Shown here one piece after another: positions 16,441 through 24,712 of a stretch of 64,000 bases of DNA. This DNA comes from Methanoplanus limicola DSM 2279 (GTDB lineage: Archaea; Halobacteriota; Methanomicrobia; Methanomicrobiales; Methanomicrobiaceae). The translations under genes and the position numbers were made by a program. Each line of letters opens with the position of its first letter. Within the stretch, counting starts at the first letter, position 1. The DNA is taken from assembly GCF_000243255.1 (NCBI RefSeq), contig NZ_CM001436.1, forward strand, positions 532,077-596,076. The letters run 5' to 3'. Under the pieces are notes generated by a model. That model had not been told where the DNA came from and ran no database searches. It saw only the letters and a list, made by a program, of their open reading frames with translations.

Positions 16441-16854
16441 ATGATCATCCTTGACAGTACTTTTTTAATTGATTTAATCAGAAGTCAAAACAGTGTCAAA
16501 CATAAAAGGGCCATGGCATTCCTTGATGATATTCTAAACGGGGAAAAAACGGTAAGTACTACCTTTATAAATATTTACGAACTTTACAAGGGAGCATATA
16601 AAACAGTAAATACTCCGGATTCCATAAATAAAATAAATGAAATATTAAAGCTTATTGTGGTAATTGATCATTCTGATGATTACTACGTCAGATTTGGAGA
16701 ACTTTCAGCTGAGCTTGAGAAAAGAGGGACGCCAATCGGAAAATATGACGAAATTGTTGCCGCAATTGTTCTCCAGCACGGAGCAAAACTTGTTACCAAT
16801 AACACAAAAGACTTTGCAAGGATAATCCCACGTTCAGAAATAATTAACCATTAG
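16441..16854 (+). CDS. vapC: VapC-type PIN-domain toxin
   Basis: A 137-aa PIN ribonuclease. The acidic residues are in MIILDSTFLIDLI (Asp5), NIYELYKGA (Glu), KYDEIVAAIVLQHGA (Asp/Glu) and TNNTKDFARI (Asp), the usual four-acid set. VapC toxins cut tRNA or rRNA when released from VapB. It starts on the base after the vapB stop. The pair sits where the N-terminal part of the M48 peptidase gene should be, so it probably arrived with the event that truncated that gene. Confidence 0.92.
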   Translation: MIILDSTFLIDLIRSQNSVKHKRAMAFLDDILNGEKTVSTTFINIYELYKGAYKTVNTPDSINKINEILKLIVVIDHSDDYYVRFGELSAELEKRGTPIGKYDEIVAAIVLQHGAKLVTNNTKDFARIIPRSEIINH

Positions 16855-16991
16855 AGGCTGTTGCGCAGTTATTTTCCAATGAACAATGAGGTAAATTAGC
16901 CCAATAAATGAGCGATTAATACTTGATTTCAGCTAATATACTTCAAATAATTTATACAATTGTCCACAGAATTTCATTCGTGCAACAGCCT
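16855..16991. mobile_element. MITE-like element with 10-bp terminal inverted repeats
   Basis: AGGCTGTTGC at 16855-16864 and GCAACAGCCT at 16982-16991 are perfect inverted repeats (11 of 12 when extended) 137 bp apart. The interior is A/T-rich without an ORF. Ends of the type GGCTGTTGC occur on several bacterial and archaeal IS families. No clear target duplication is seen. The left end abuts the vapC stop codon. It could instead be a solo IS remnant. Confidence 0.5.
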
Positions 16992-17144
16992 AATTGACTG
17001 TTGTATAATTTCATCGCATTAAGTATCAACCATCACCCAATGTTACAATTTATATGGATGCTTTTGATCTGATCCGGGTGGTGATTCCGGACAGGAAAAC
17101 ACCCATCTATCCAATATAAATACAATACAGGCATTATTTTCATT

Positions 17145-17726
17145 ATGTTAGATGATTTCCCAGAAAAGTTAAAGTCATTCATCCTCAGTCCGGCTGAGGC
17201 ATTCAGAAAAGTTAAGGATGGAGATACCGGAGAGGCCCTCGTGTATTATGTCGTGCTTCTCGTCATATACTCGGTTTTATCCGGAATTGTAAACTACTTC
17301 AGGATTGACCCGATAATGGAGGCGCTCTACTCAACAGTTCCTGCCGGAACGGTTGCAATCTTTGACATAATGTCCATTATATACGGAATTGTCGGAGGAA
17401 TTGTCGGATTTTTCATAATAGGCATCATAATTCACCTCTTTGTCCTTATTGTGGGTGGAAAGATGGGTCTTGAGCAGACATTCAAATCTGTTGCATATGC
17501 CTCAACACCGGGATTTTTACTTGGATGGATACCTGTAATCGGAATATTATTTGCACTCTATGGAATAATCGTTCAGATAATCGGTATCAGGGAGCTCCAG
17601 GAAGTTTCAACCGGAAGAGCAACCCTTGCTGTAATGCTCCCGGTGATAATACTCTTCGGACTGATCTTTATTGCGATATTCTTCTTCCTCTTCGCAGTTG
17701 TTGCTGCTACAGGCATGGCAGCGTAA
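17145..17726 (+). CDS. Yip1-family membrane protein
   Basis: A 193-aa integral membrane protein with five hydrophobic segments. FPEKLKSFILSPAEAFRKVKDGD at the N-terminus and FKSVAYASTPGFLLGWIPVIG near residue 115 are the archaeal/bacterial Yip1 (PF04893) pattern. Function is unknown; it should lie in the cytoplasmic membrane. It is monocistronic: the MITE and about 150 bp of spacer lie upstream, and the minus-strand coaD follows convergently. A TATA-like AATATAAATA lies at about 17115-17124. Confidence 0.82.
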   Translation: MLDDFPEKLKSFILSPAEAFRKVKDGDTGEALVYYVVLLVIYSVLSGIVNYFRIDPIMEALYSTVPAGTVAIFDIMSIIYGIVGGIVGFFIIGIIIHLFVLIVGGKMGLEQTFKSVAYASTPGFLLGWIPVIGILFALYGIIVQIIGIRELQEVSTGRATLAVMLPVIILFGLIFIAIFFFLFAVVAATGMAA

Positions 17727-17765
17727 GGCAAAAGAAGAAAATAAGTGGATTTATCCCCACAAAAT

Positions 17766-18230
17766 CTATTTTTTATTCACAATTCTGCCTTTATTGTCAA
17801 TCTCGCCGTTCCAGATCCTTGTGCTTGAGATCCATTTTCCGTCATCAGCAAGAACGCAGGTTATCTGGTGAAGGTCAACCTTCTTTTGCCCCTTCTCCTT
17901 TCTGATCTGATTGATCTCAACTCCGGTCTTAAAGGTCTCCTCACTGACAACAAGGGCATCAAAGTCAGACTCAAGGGCCGAACCAAACCTGTCATTTAAG
18001 ACCTCAATCTCATACCTGCCACTGTAACCGGCAGAGTTAAGAAATTCCGTAAGTTCAGACTTACGGACCTCAAAAGGCCTTATAGGGTGTGACTTCCTGT
18101 TTGCAAAACCATCAGCCGTAAGTCCGACTGTCACAAAACCATTCCTTCCGGCGATCTCAAAAGACCTCTTCAGCAGTTTCTTATGACCATCGTGAAGGGG
18201 ATCAAAAGTTCCTCCTACCATAACCTTCAT
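17766..18230 (-). CDS. coaD: Phosphopantetheine adenylyltransferase (archaeal)
   Basis: A 154-aa nucleotidyltransferase. GGTFDPLHDGHKKLL near residue 6 carries the HxGH motif, and WISSTRIWNGEI near residue 135 carries the C-terminal ISSTR motif. It transfers AMP from ATP to 4'-phosphopantetheine in CoA synthesis. The archaeal form is COG1019 rather than bacterial CoaD. Its start codon is only 29 bp from that of the divergent carbonic anhydrase gene. Confidence 0.94.
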   Translation of the reverse strand: MKVMVGGTFDPLHDGHKKLLKRSFEIAGRNGFVTVGLTADGFANRKSHPIRPFEVRKSELTEFLNSAGYSGRYEIEVLNDRFGSALESDFDALVVSEETFKTGVEINQIRKEKGQKKVDLHQITCVLADDGKWISSTRIWNGEIDNKGRIVNKK

Positions 18231-18259
18231 TGAACCATAAGGTCAACTTATACACTATT

Positions 18260-18751
18260 ATGAGTAGTGATACTCCGAAAAACTCCACTGAATTTGTGGC
18301 CGGCAATGCCACAATTGTAGGAGACGTCAACCTTGGGAAGAAAACCGGGATATGGTTCGGCGCAGTCCTCAGGGCAGACAATGATTCAATAACAGTCGGT
18401 GACGGATCAAACATACAGGACAACTGCGTGGTCCATGTATCAGATAAACACCCCGTAACAATAGGAAAAGACGTATCAATAGGCCACGGAGCAATAGTCC
18501 ACGGCTGTACAATCAAAGACAGAGTCCTTGTGGGAATGGGGGCGATAATCCTCAACGGCGCAGAGATAGGTGAAGACACAATAATAGGCGCAGGTGCAGT
18601 TGTAACCGAGAATAAGGTAATTCCGCCGGGATCACTTGTAATGGGAGTTCCCGGAAAGGTAATCAAAGAGCTGACAGAAGAGCAGAAAATAAGCATTGAG
18701 AGGAATGCAGAGATTTACAGAGGTCTTGCAGAGAGGTACGCCAATGAATGA
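18260..18751 (+). CDS. Gamma-type carbonic anhydrase / LbetaH hexapeptide protein
   Basis: A 163-aa left-handed beta-helix protein with hexapeptide repeats (IGKDVSIGHGAIVHGC, VGMGAIILNGAEIGEDTIIGAGAVV). The three zinc histidines of the Cam/CamH group are in NCVVHV and GHGAIVHGC. It is expected to be a homotrimer interconverting CO2 and bicarbonate. The ATG at 18260 is preferred; a TTG at 18230 would coincide with the coaD start codon. The stop overlaps the hdrA-like start (ATGAATGA), so the two are translationally coupled. Confidence 0.88.
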   Translation: MSSDTPKNSTEFVAGNATIVGDVNLGKKTGIWFGAVLRADNDSITVGDGSNIQDNCVVHVSDKHPVTIGKDVSIGHGAIVHGCTIKDRVLVGMGAIILNGAEIGEDTIIGAGAVVTENKVIPPGSLVMGVPGKVIKELTEEQKISIERNAEIYRGLAERYANE

Positions 18752-20024
18752 AGTTGCTGTCATAGGTGCAGGTGTTGCAGGCATACAGGCAGCCCTTGAC
18801 CTTGCTAACCACGGGATAAAAGTCCACCTCATAGAGCGTGAGCCTACAATCGGAGGACACATGGCTCAGCTCGACAAGACTTTTCCAACAAATGACTGTT
18901 CCATGTGCATACTCTCGCCAAAGATGGTGGATGCAGAGAGAAATGAGAATATCGTCCTGCATACAATGACCGAGGTGGATTTCCTCGAAGGTGAGGCCGG
19001 AAATTTCAACCTAACCCTTGTAAGGCACCCGCGTTACATTGACCCTGTAAAATGCACAGGCTGCGGCGACTGCATGGAGGCATGCCCTGTTGAGGTTTAC
19101 AACCGGTATGATGCAGGCATAGGTGTCAGAAAGGCCATATACAAACCACATTCACAGGCAGTCCCGAATATCGTTGTCAGGGATGCTGAACACTGCATAG
19201 AATGCGGCATGTGTTATGATGTATGCGGCCCGGAAGCTGTCCTTCACACCGATGAGGACAAAAAAGAGGAGTTCACCATCAATGTCTCCGCAATCGTTGT
19301 CGCAACCGGATTTGAGACCTTCAATCCGGTTGAAAAAGGGTCACTTAGATACCTTAAAATCCCGGATGTGATCACAAGCCTTGAATTTGAGAGGATGATC
19401 TGTGCCAGCGGGCCGACAGGTGGAAAGCTCAGGAAACTCTCAGACGGAAGAACACCCGAATCAATAGTATTCATACAGTGTGTGGGATCGAGGGACATGC
19501 AGCTGAGAAGGCCGTACTGTTCATGTGTCTGCTGCATGTACGCAATAAAGAACGCAATTCTTCTGAAAGAGAAAAATTCGTCGCTCGACATAAAAATGCT
19601 CTACATGGACATCAGGGCATACGGCAAAGGCTATGAAGAGTATTACGAGCGGGCAAAGCAGCTTGGAATTGAGTTCATACGCGGAATACCTGGTGAGATT
19701 ATAGACGACCCAAAAGGTGAGATCACAATACCGGTTGAGAATACCGAAACCGGAGACATCCTGCAACTAAAACCCGACCTGGCAGTGCTCTCAGTAGGAA
19801 TGCAGCCGGCAAAGGGTGCTGAGAGACTTGCAGACATACTCGGCCTGAAGAAAGATGAGAGCGGATTCTTCGCCGCTCCTGACCTGAAGTTAAATCCGGT
19901 TATATCAAACAGACCAGGCATATATATAGCAGGCACGGCACTCTCACCAAAAGATATACCTGACAGTGTCATGCAGGGTGAAGCCGCCGCAATGAAGGCA
20001 TTTATTGATGCCATTAAGGCATAA
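18744..20024 (+). CDS. Short HdrA-like flavoprotein (CoB-CoM heterodisulfide reductase subunit A family)
   Basis: A 426-aa protein starting at ATG 18744. It has the FAD motif VIGAGVAGIQAALDL (residues 6-20), MAQLDKTFPTNDCSMCILSPKM, two [4Fe-4S] motifs CTGCGDCMEACP and CIECGMCYDVCGP (about residues 97-165), and CSCVCCMYAIKNAILLKE. HdrA carries the bifurcating FAD. Canonical HdrA is about 650 aa, with an N-terminal cluster domain and a C-terminal two-cluster ferredoxin domain; both are absent here. No hdrB, hdrC or mvhD is nearby. It is coupled to a carbonic anhydrase gene, and mtnA follows after 15 bp. Probably a stand-alone electron carrier or oxidoreductase; partner unknown. Confidence 0.88.
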   Translation: MNEVAVIGAGVAGIQAALDLANHGIKVHLIEREPTIGGHMAQLDKTFPTNDCSMCILSPKMVDAERNENIVLHTMTEVDFLEGEAGNFNLTLVRHPRYIDPVKCTGCGDCMEACPVEVYNRYDAGIGVRKAIYKPHSQAVPNIVVRDAEHCIECGMCYDVCGPEAVLHTDEDKKEEFTINVSAIVVATGFETFNPVEKGSLRYLKIPDVITSLEFERMICASGPTGGKLRKLSDGRTPESIVFIQCVGSRDMQLRRPYCSCVCCMYAIKNAILLKEKNSSLDIKMLYMDIRAYGKGYEEYYERAKQLGIEFIRGIPGEIIDDPKGEITIPVENTETGDILQLKPDLAVLSVGMQPAKGAERLADILGLKKDESGFFAAPDLKLNPVISNRPGIYIAGTALSPKDIPDSVMQGEAAAMKAFIDAIKA

Positions 20025-20039
20025 TTTTTTAGATATTTT

Positions 20040-21080
20040 ATGACAGAAAGAACAATATTCTGGGATTATGCCAGCAGGAGCATTTCCCTTATAGATCAGA
20101 CACTACTTCCGGCAGAATACAGATTTAAAAAATGCAGCACTGTTGAGCAGCTTGCAGAGGCCATAAGAAGGCTCGAAGTAAGGGGCGCACCGGCACTTGG
20201 CGTTGCCGGAGGTCTTGGCATTGCCCTTTCAGCAGCAGTATCTGAGAGCACAGATAAGACCGGAATGTTAACAGGTCTAAGAAGAGATGCAGAACTCCTG
20301 AAAGCCACAAGGCCGACAGCAGTAAACCTCGCATGGGGCATTGAGAGGGTGCTTAAGACGGCAGAAGGCTGCGGTAACCCTGAAGAGATAAAAGAGGTCA
20401 CCCTGAGAGAAGCAGAGGCGGTCGGAGACGAAGATGCCGCCATGTGCAGGATGATAGGAGAAAACGGTGCAGAACTTCTCCCTGACAGGTGCACCGTCCT
20501 TACACACTGCAATGCCGGTGCACTGGCATGCTCAGAATGGGGCACAGCACTCGGAGTAATAAGATCAGCCTGCAAAGCCGGAAAGGAAGTCTCGGTTATA
20601 TCATGTGAGACAAGGCCCTTAAACCAGGGTTCACGCCTCACAGCATTTGAACTCTCACGTGACGGAATTCCGGTAAAGACAATCACAGACTCATCCGCAG
20701 CAATGCTTATGAGAAAGGGCCTGATCGATGCAGTGATCGTTGGCGCCGACCGGATAACCGATGACGCGGTCTTCAACAAGACAGGCACATATATGCATGC
20801 GGTCTGTGCAAAGCACCACAACATTCCTTTCTACGTTGCCGCACCATACTCCACATTTGACCCGGAACTCTCGGAAGCCGATGTTGAGATTGAACTGAGA
20901 TCAAGGGACGAACTTGCATTCTGCGGCGATAAGATGCTCATGCCCGATGGCGTTGAAGCATTAAACTACGCCTTTGACCCGACACCTATGGACCTGATTA
21001 CGGCTGTCATCACGGAGAAAGGAGTATTTAAACCACCTTTTGACAGAAATGAAGCTCTGCCAGGACGAAGAGATATTTAA
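20040..21080 (+). CDS. mtnA: S-methyl-5-thioribose-1-phosphate isomerase
   Basis: A 346-aa protein of the eIF2B-like isomerase family. RGAPALGVAGGLGIAL near residue 48, SCETRPLNQGSRLTAFEL near residue 182 with the catalytic Cys, and IVGADRIT near residue 233 with the catalytic Asp are those of MtnA rather than ribose-1,5-bisphosphate isomerase. It converts methylthioribose-1-P to methylthioribulose-1-P in methionine salvage. The C-terminus has FDPTPMDLITAVITEKGV, typical of the family. It is 15 bp after the HdrA-like gene and 27 bp before the DUF116 gene. Confidence 0.93.
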   Translation: MTERTIFWDYASRSISLIDQTLLPAEYRFKKCSTVEQLAEAIRRLEVRGAPALGVAGGLGIALSAAVSESTDKTGMLTGLRRDAELLKATRPTAVNLAWGIERVLKTAEGCGNPEEIKEVTLREAEAVGDEDAAMCRMIGENGAELLPDRCTVLTHCNAGALACSEWGTALGVIRSACKAGKEVSVISCETRPLNQGSRLTAFELSRDGIPVKTITDSSAAMLMRKGLIDAVIVGADRITDDAVFNKTGTYMHAVCAKHHNIPFYVAAPYSTFDPELSEADVEIELRSRDELAFCGDKMLMPDGVEALNYAFDPTPMDLITAVITEKGVFKPPFDRNEALPGRRDI

Positions 21081-21107
21081 ACCAATAAAAACCAGTTTTT
21101 TGTAAAT

Positions 21108-21773
21108 ATGTTATCCGACATTTCAATATGGCAGAATCTGATGATAATGATAGGTGAGGCCACAATCATAATAATTGTCGGAATGTTTCTCCTCTCATTT
21201 CTTGTTGTGGCAATCTCATTTTACTCAATAAAGAACGGCCAGTTCTATTTCCCTACAATTCTTAAGCCCGGACTTGTGATGACAGAAGGGTTTGCAAAGG
21301 GGATATGCAGGTTCTTCGGGCTTGACGACCAGGAGCTCGTCACTTTCTTCATAAGACTCCACAACAAGATGAACACAGTTCCATTCTCAAAAATACCATA
21401 TAACAAAAGGGCAATATTTCTCCCACAGTGTCTGAGAAATGCACAGTGCCCTGCACACCTGACGCCCGAAGGGCTTGTCTGCCGGAGATGTGGCAGGTGT
21501 GAAATAGGAGCACATATAGACGAACTGGAAAACCTCGGCTATATGGTATGGATTGCTCCGGGATCGACCCTCATAAAGAGAATGGTAAAAAAATACAGGC
21601 CGGAAGGAATAATCGGCGTAGGATGCCTCATGGAAGTCAAAGAGGGTCTTGAGCTTACCGATAAAATGTCAATTGTCGGTATGGGAGTATTAACCGCAAC
21701 AGACGGGTGTGTTGAGACTACTATGAACTGGAATGACCTCCTTGAAGTCGCTCTTCTCAGCAGCCCGGAGTAG
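21108..21773 (+). CDS. DUF116 family protein
   Basis: A 221-aa protein with one N-terminal membrane segment (about residues 12-40) and a soluble DUF116 domain. LPQCLRNAQCPAHLTPEGLVCRRCGRC near residue 105 holds six cysteines, and CLMEVKEG plus DGCVETTMNW carry further conserved cysteines. The cysteine set suggests an Fe-S or zinc site at the membrane; function unknown. It ends the plus-strand cluster that starts with the carbonic anhydrase gene and overlaps the convergent bactofilin gene by 17 bp. Confidence 0.85.
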   Translation: MLSDISIWQNLMIMIGEATIIIIVGMFLLSFLVVAISFYSIKNGQFYFPTILKPGLVMTEGFAKGICRFFGLDDQELVTFFIRLHNKMNTVPFSKIPYNKRAIFLPQCLRNAQCPAHLTPEGLVCRRCGRCEIGAHIDELENLGYMVWIAPGSTLIKRMVKKYRPEGIIGVGCLMEVKEGLELTDKMSIVGMGVLTATDGCVETTMNWNDLLEVALLSSPE

Positions 21774-22215
21774 CCTCTTCAGGAAAATCATTATTGGCAG
21801 CAGCATCGGCTCTCAGCACTTTAACCTGCCTGCCGAATAATTTCCCGGACTTTACTTTTCCATACACAAAAAGTGTTCCTTCGCATTTTACATCACCCAC
21901 TTCAATTCCGGGTCTGAGAATCACATCACCGCCGGCATTTATCGAAGATATCCTGGCCCTGTCGCATACTGTAACACTGCCGGAGGCATTGACAGGGCCT
22001 TTAATCTCAGTACCTGAGCCGATCACAGCTTCACGGCATGTTACCCGTGAGCCTACCGTAGAATTGGGGCCAAGCTCAAGCCTTCCGTCCACAACAAGTA
22101 TCCCCCAGAAATGAGTGCAGGGTGGGACAATAAAATCGCCGTTAATCTTAACATTGCCCTCAAAATATGTCCCTTTTGGTGCGATGTAAGTATTTCCGTC
22201 CCGGTAAATCTTCAT
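21757..22215 (-). CDS. Bactofilin-like polymer-forming protein
   Basis: A 152-aa protein of short beta-helical repeats, for example VKINGDFIVPPCTHFWG, VVDGRLELGPNSTVGS and VGDVKCEGTLFVYGKVKSG, in the pattern of bactofilins (PF04519): right-handed beta-helix proteins that polymerise at membranes. No transmembrane segment. Function in archaea unknown. Convergent with the DUF116 gene; downstream of the minus-strand UbiA gene by 32 bp, so possibly cotranscribed with it. Confidence 0.75.
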   Translation of the reverse strand: MKIYRDGNTYIAPKGTYFEGNVKINGDFIVPPCTHFWGILVVDGRLELGPNSTVGSRVTCREAVIGSGTEIKGPVNASGSVTVCDRARISSINAGGDVILRPGIEVGDVKCEGTLFVYGKVKSGKLFGRQVKVLRADAAANNDFPEEATPGC

Positions 22216-22247
22216 TGATTAAAATGGTTTCTCAATTTGTATTAATA

Positions 22248-23105
22248 TTACCCTATGAGAAGAGCAGAAAGAATGAAAATCACCACCGCAAGAAACATTC
22301 CGTTCTTTAAAATTCCGGTTGCGCCCGATCTTTTTAAAGTGCCGGAGTCGTCACCTGACATAACGCCCTTAACTGCACCTGCCATAATCACAGCATCGGC
22401 AACCAGAATCAGAAGGATATAATATAATCCCCACCACCTGAAGACCGGCATCAGACTGATAATTACTGCGATCAGAGCGAAAACAAACGCCAGAACGGAT
22501 GATTTATAAATTCCGGTGTACATCGGAAGCGTCTTTACACCGCCGGCTCTGTCACCCTCGACATCCTCAGCGTCCTTAAGTATCTCCCTTGACAGAATCG
22601 CAAAGAAGGTAATAAGGGCTACAGGGAAATTGTTGATGAGGCCGGAAAGCCCATACAGTGCGCCCCCGAAGAGAAATATGCTTGCAGAGAGATAGGAGAC
22701 CGAGATATTCCCTGCAAACGGAACTCCTTTAAGCTTCATTGCATAGAGAACAAGAAGAAGAGAATTTACAGAGGCTATTATCAGGCAGAGAAATCCTGCA
22801 AAGAACGAGATTGAGATTCCTGCTGCAAAGAGAACTGCGCTGTATAAGAGAGCACCCTTCGGACTGACGCTTCCGGACGGAATCGGCCTCTCAGGGCGGT
22901 TGACTGCATCAATCTCCCGGTCATAATAATCATTGATGACATTGCCCGCAGCAGTAATCATAGCTACAACAGGAATCAGTATAAGGTATTCAGCCGGACT
23001 GTCACCCGGAATTGTGCCCTTTGCAATTATTATGCCGAGAAGAACCGCAAAACCGGCAAAGAGCGAGTTTACCGGCCTTGTGATTTTTATATAACCTCTG
23101 TTCAT
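22248..23105 (-). CDS. Digeranylgeranylglyceryl phosphate synthase (UbiA family)
   Basis: A 285-aa integral membrane prenyltransferase with about eight helices. The two Asp-rich motifs are NVINDYYDREIDAVNRPERP near residue 55 and DAEDVEGDRAGGVKTLP near residue 177. It transfers a second geranylgeranyl group to GGGP, the committed step of archaeal ether lipid synthesis. The start MNRGYIKITRPVNS is typical. Length is normal. Confidence 0.93.
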   Translation of the reverse strand: MNRGYIKITRPVNSLFAGFAVLLGIIIAKGTIPGDSPAEYLILIPVVAMITAAGNVINDYYDREIDAVNRPERPIPSGSVSPKGALLYSAVLFAAGISISFFAGFLCLIIASVNSLLLVLYAMKLKGVPFAGNISVSYLSASIFLFGGALYGLSGLINNFPVALITFFAILSREILKDAEDVEGDRAGGVKTLPMYTGIYKSSVLAFVFALIAVIISLMPVFRWWGLYYILLILVADAVIMAGAVKGVMSGDDSGTLKRSGATGILKNGMFLAVVIFILSALLIG

Positions 23106-23250
23106 TTTGTTCTATAGTAATAAGGGGGAATTCAGATTAATGTAACTTCTTTTTAGTCTGTCACATGAGCCTGTGATCGTTTTTGTCCGTTAACCAGGAG
23201 CTGAAAAATAATCACAAAAATGTCTTTAGAAAGCAATAAGGTAATAATTA

Positions 23251-23325
23251 CGGGCTTGAGGGGATTCGAACCCCTGACTTTTAGCTTAGGAGGCTAACGC
23301 CATATCCAGGCTAGGCCACAAACCC
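23251..23325 (-). tRNA. tRNA-Arg (CCT)
   Basis: The 75-nt reverse complement has acceptor GGGTTTG/CAAGCCC with discriminator G, an anticodon stem TTAGC/GCTAA around loop CTCCTAA (anticodon CCT, codon AGG), and T-loop GGTTCGAATCC. No intron and no encoded CCA. It lies between the divergent UbiA gene and trm1. Confidence 0.96.
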
Positions 23326-23408
23326 ACAGAAATAAAGCACACCCTGTGCCAATATAGATTGTACAGGATAAGGTATAAGATTTCCTAATTATAAGTTTTT
23401 AGGATATA

Positions 23409-24524
23409 ATGGATCTTGTTGAAGTAACAGAGGGCACCACAAAATTTCTGGTGCCGAAACAGGACAATACTGAGAAATTTCCGCCCGGAACAGCGCCTGT
23501 TTTCTTCAACAGGCGCATGGAAATTAACAGAGACATAACCGTTTTACTTATGAAATGCCTCAGCCCGTCCACATATCTTGACGCAATGGGCGCAACTGGT
23601 GTGCGTGGTTTCCGCGCAGCCCATGAATGCGGCATTGAGACCACAATAAACGAGAAGGACTCTGATGCAGTCGCACTTCTTGAATATAACAGTGAGACAT
23701 ACTGCCGGAATATTGAGGTAGTTCATTCGGACGCGAAGGTTATAATGAACGAGAGGCGGTTTGATGCAGTCGATGTCGATCCCTTCGGTTCTCCTGCGCC
23801 TTTTCTGGACTCAGCTTCAGGATGTGCAAAGAGGTTTTTATTTGCCACAGCGACCGATACCGCACCGTTATGCGGAGCGCACCTTAAGGCAGGAATACGC
23901 AGGTATGCCGCAAGGCCGCTGAATACTGATTACCACAGTGAAGTTGGCCTCAGGATTCTTCTCGGTTATGCCTTAAGGGAGGCGGCAAAGTATGACAGGG
24001 GCATTGAACCTTTATTCTCCTTTGCAAGGGAGCATTTTGTAAGAATCCACCTTAAGATGACAAACGGAGCAGGAAGGGCAGATAAAGCGCTTGAAAATCT
24101 GGGATATATCCACCAGTGCCCAAAGTGCCCGTACAGGGAGGAGGAGAAGGCAGTATTGCCGGAGAGAAGAACCTGCCCGGACTGCGGAGCAAGACTCACC
24201 CCCGCCGGTCCGCTATGGCTTGGTGCCGTGTCAGATACCGGAATTATCCGGCAGATGACGGAAATTCTGCCTGAGACTGAGTTAGGCTCTAAAAACCAGA
24301 TAGAAAAACTGCTAAATACCTGCATGAATGAACTGCCTTCATCGACATTTTACGACTACCACAGGCTTGCAAAGACCTGGAGGGTATCGCCAAAGGCCAT
24401 TGATACCGTCATTGAGGAACTCATAAATTCCGGTTGGAAAGCCTCAAGAGTTCATTACGCAGGCACCGGAATAAAGACGGATGCTCCTTTAAAGGAGATT
24501 AAAGAGATATTGTGCCGGAGATAA
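23409..24524 (+). CDS. trm1: tRNA (guanine26-N2)-dimethyltransferase
   Basis: A 371-aa class I methyltransferase. VTEGTTKFLVP begins the protein, YLDAMGATGVRGFRAAHE near residue 57 binds SAM, and DAVDVDPFGSPAPFLDSA near residue 118 is the DPFG catalytic motif. A zinc site CPKCPYREEEK to CPDCG lies near residues 236-265. Trm1 forms m2,2G26 in tRNA. Full length. It follows tRNA-Arg by 83 bp on the other strand. Confidence 0.96.
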   Translation: MDLVEVTEGTTKFLVPKQDNTEKFPPGTAPVFFNRRMEINRDITVLLMKCLSPSTYLDAMGATGVRGFRAAHECGIETTINEKDSDAVALLEYNSETYCRNIEVVHSDAKVIMNERRFDAVDVDPFGSPAPFLDSASGCAKRFLFATATDTAPLCGAHLKAGIRRYAARPLNTDYHSEVGLRILLGYALREAAKYDRGIEPLFSFAREHFVRIHLKMTNGAGRADKALENLGYIHQCPKCPYREEEKAVLPERRTCPDCGARLTPAGPLWLGAVSDTGIIRQMTEILPETELGSKNQIEKLLNTCMNELPSSTFYDYHRLAKTWRVSPKAIDTVIEELINSGWKASRVHYAGTGIKTDAPLKEIKEILCRR

Positions 24525-24712
24525 AAATTCATTTACCAATACCCCCATATCTTAAATAGGCAGTTCAATAATATTATAGACAGTAATATTACAGAAACAA
24601 AAAAATATTCATTTTGCTTATATTCATATATACAGGCAGAGACTGATCGCTTAATTTACATAAGGGGCGGATATTAAGCAGATCAGATAATTCTGTAAAA
24701 TTAAGGACGGGG

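Noticed and set aside
20096-20824. Long antisense ORF (242 codons) on the minus strand
   Set aside because: It lies wholly inside mtnA, which has clear catalytic motifs; the antisense frame is low-complexity Ser/Ala/Pro-rich and has no ribosome binding site.
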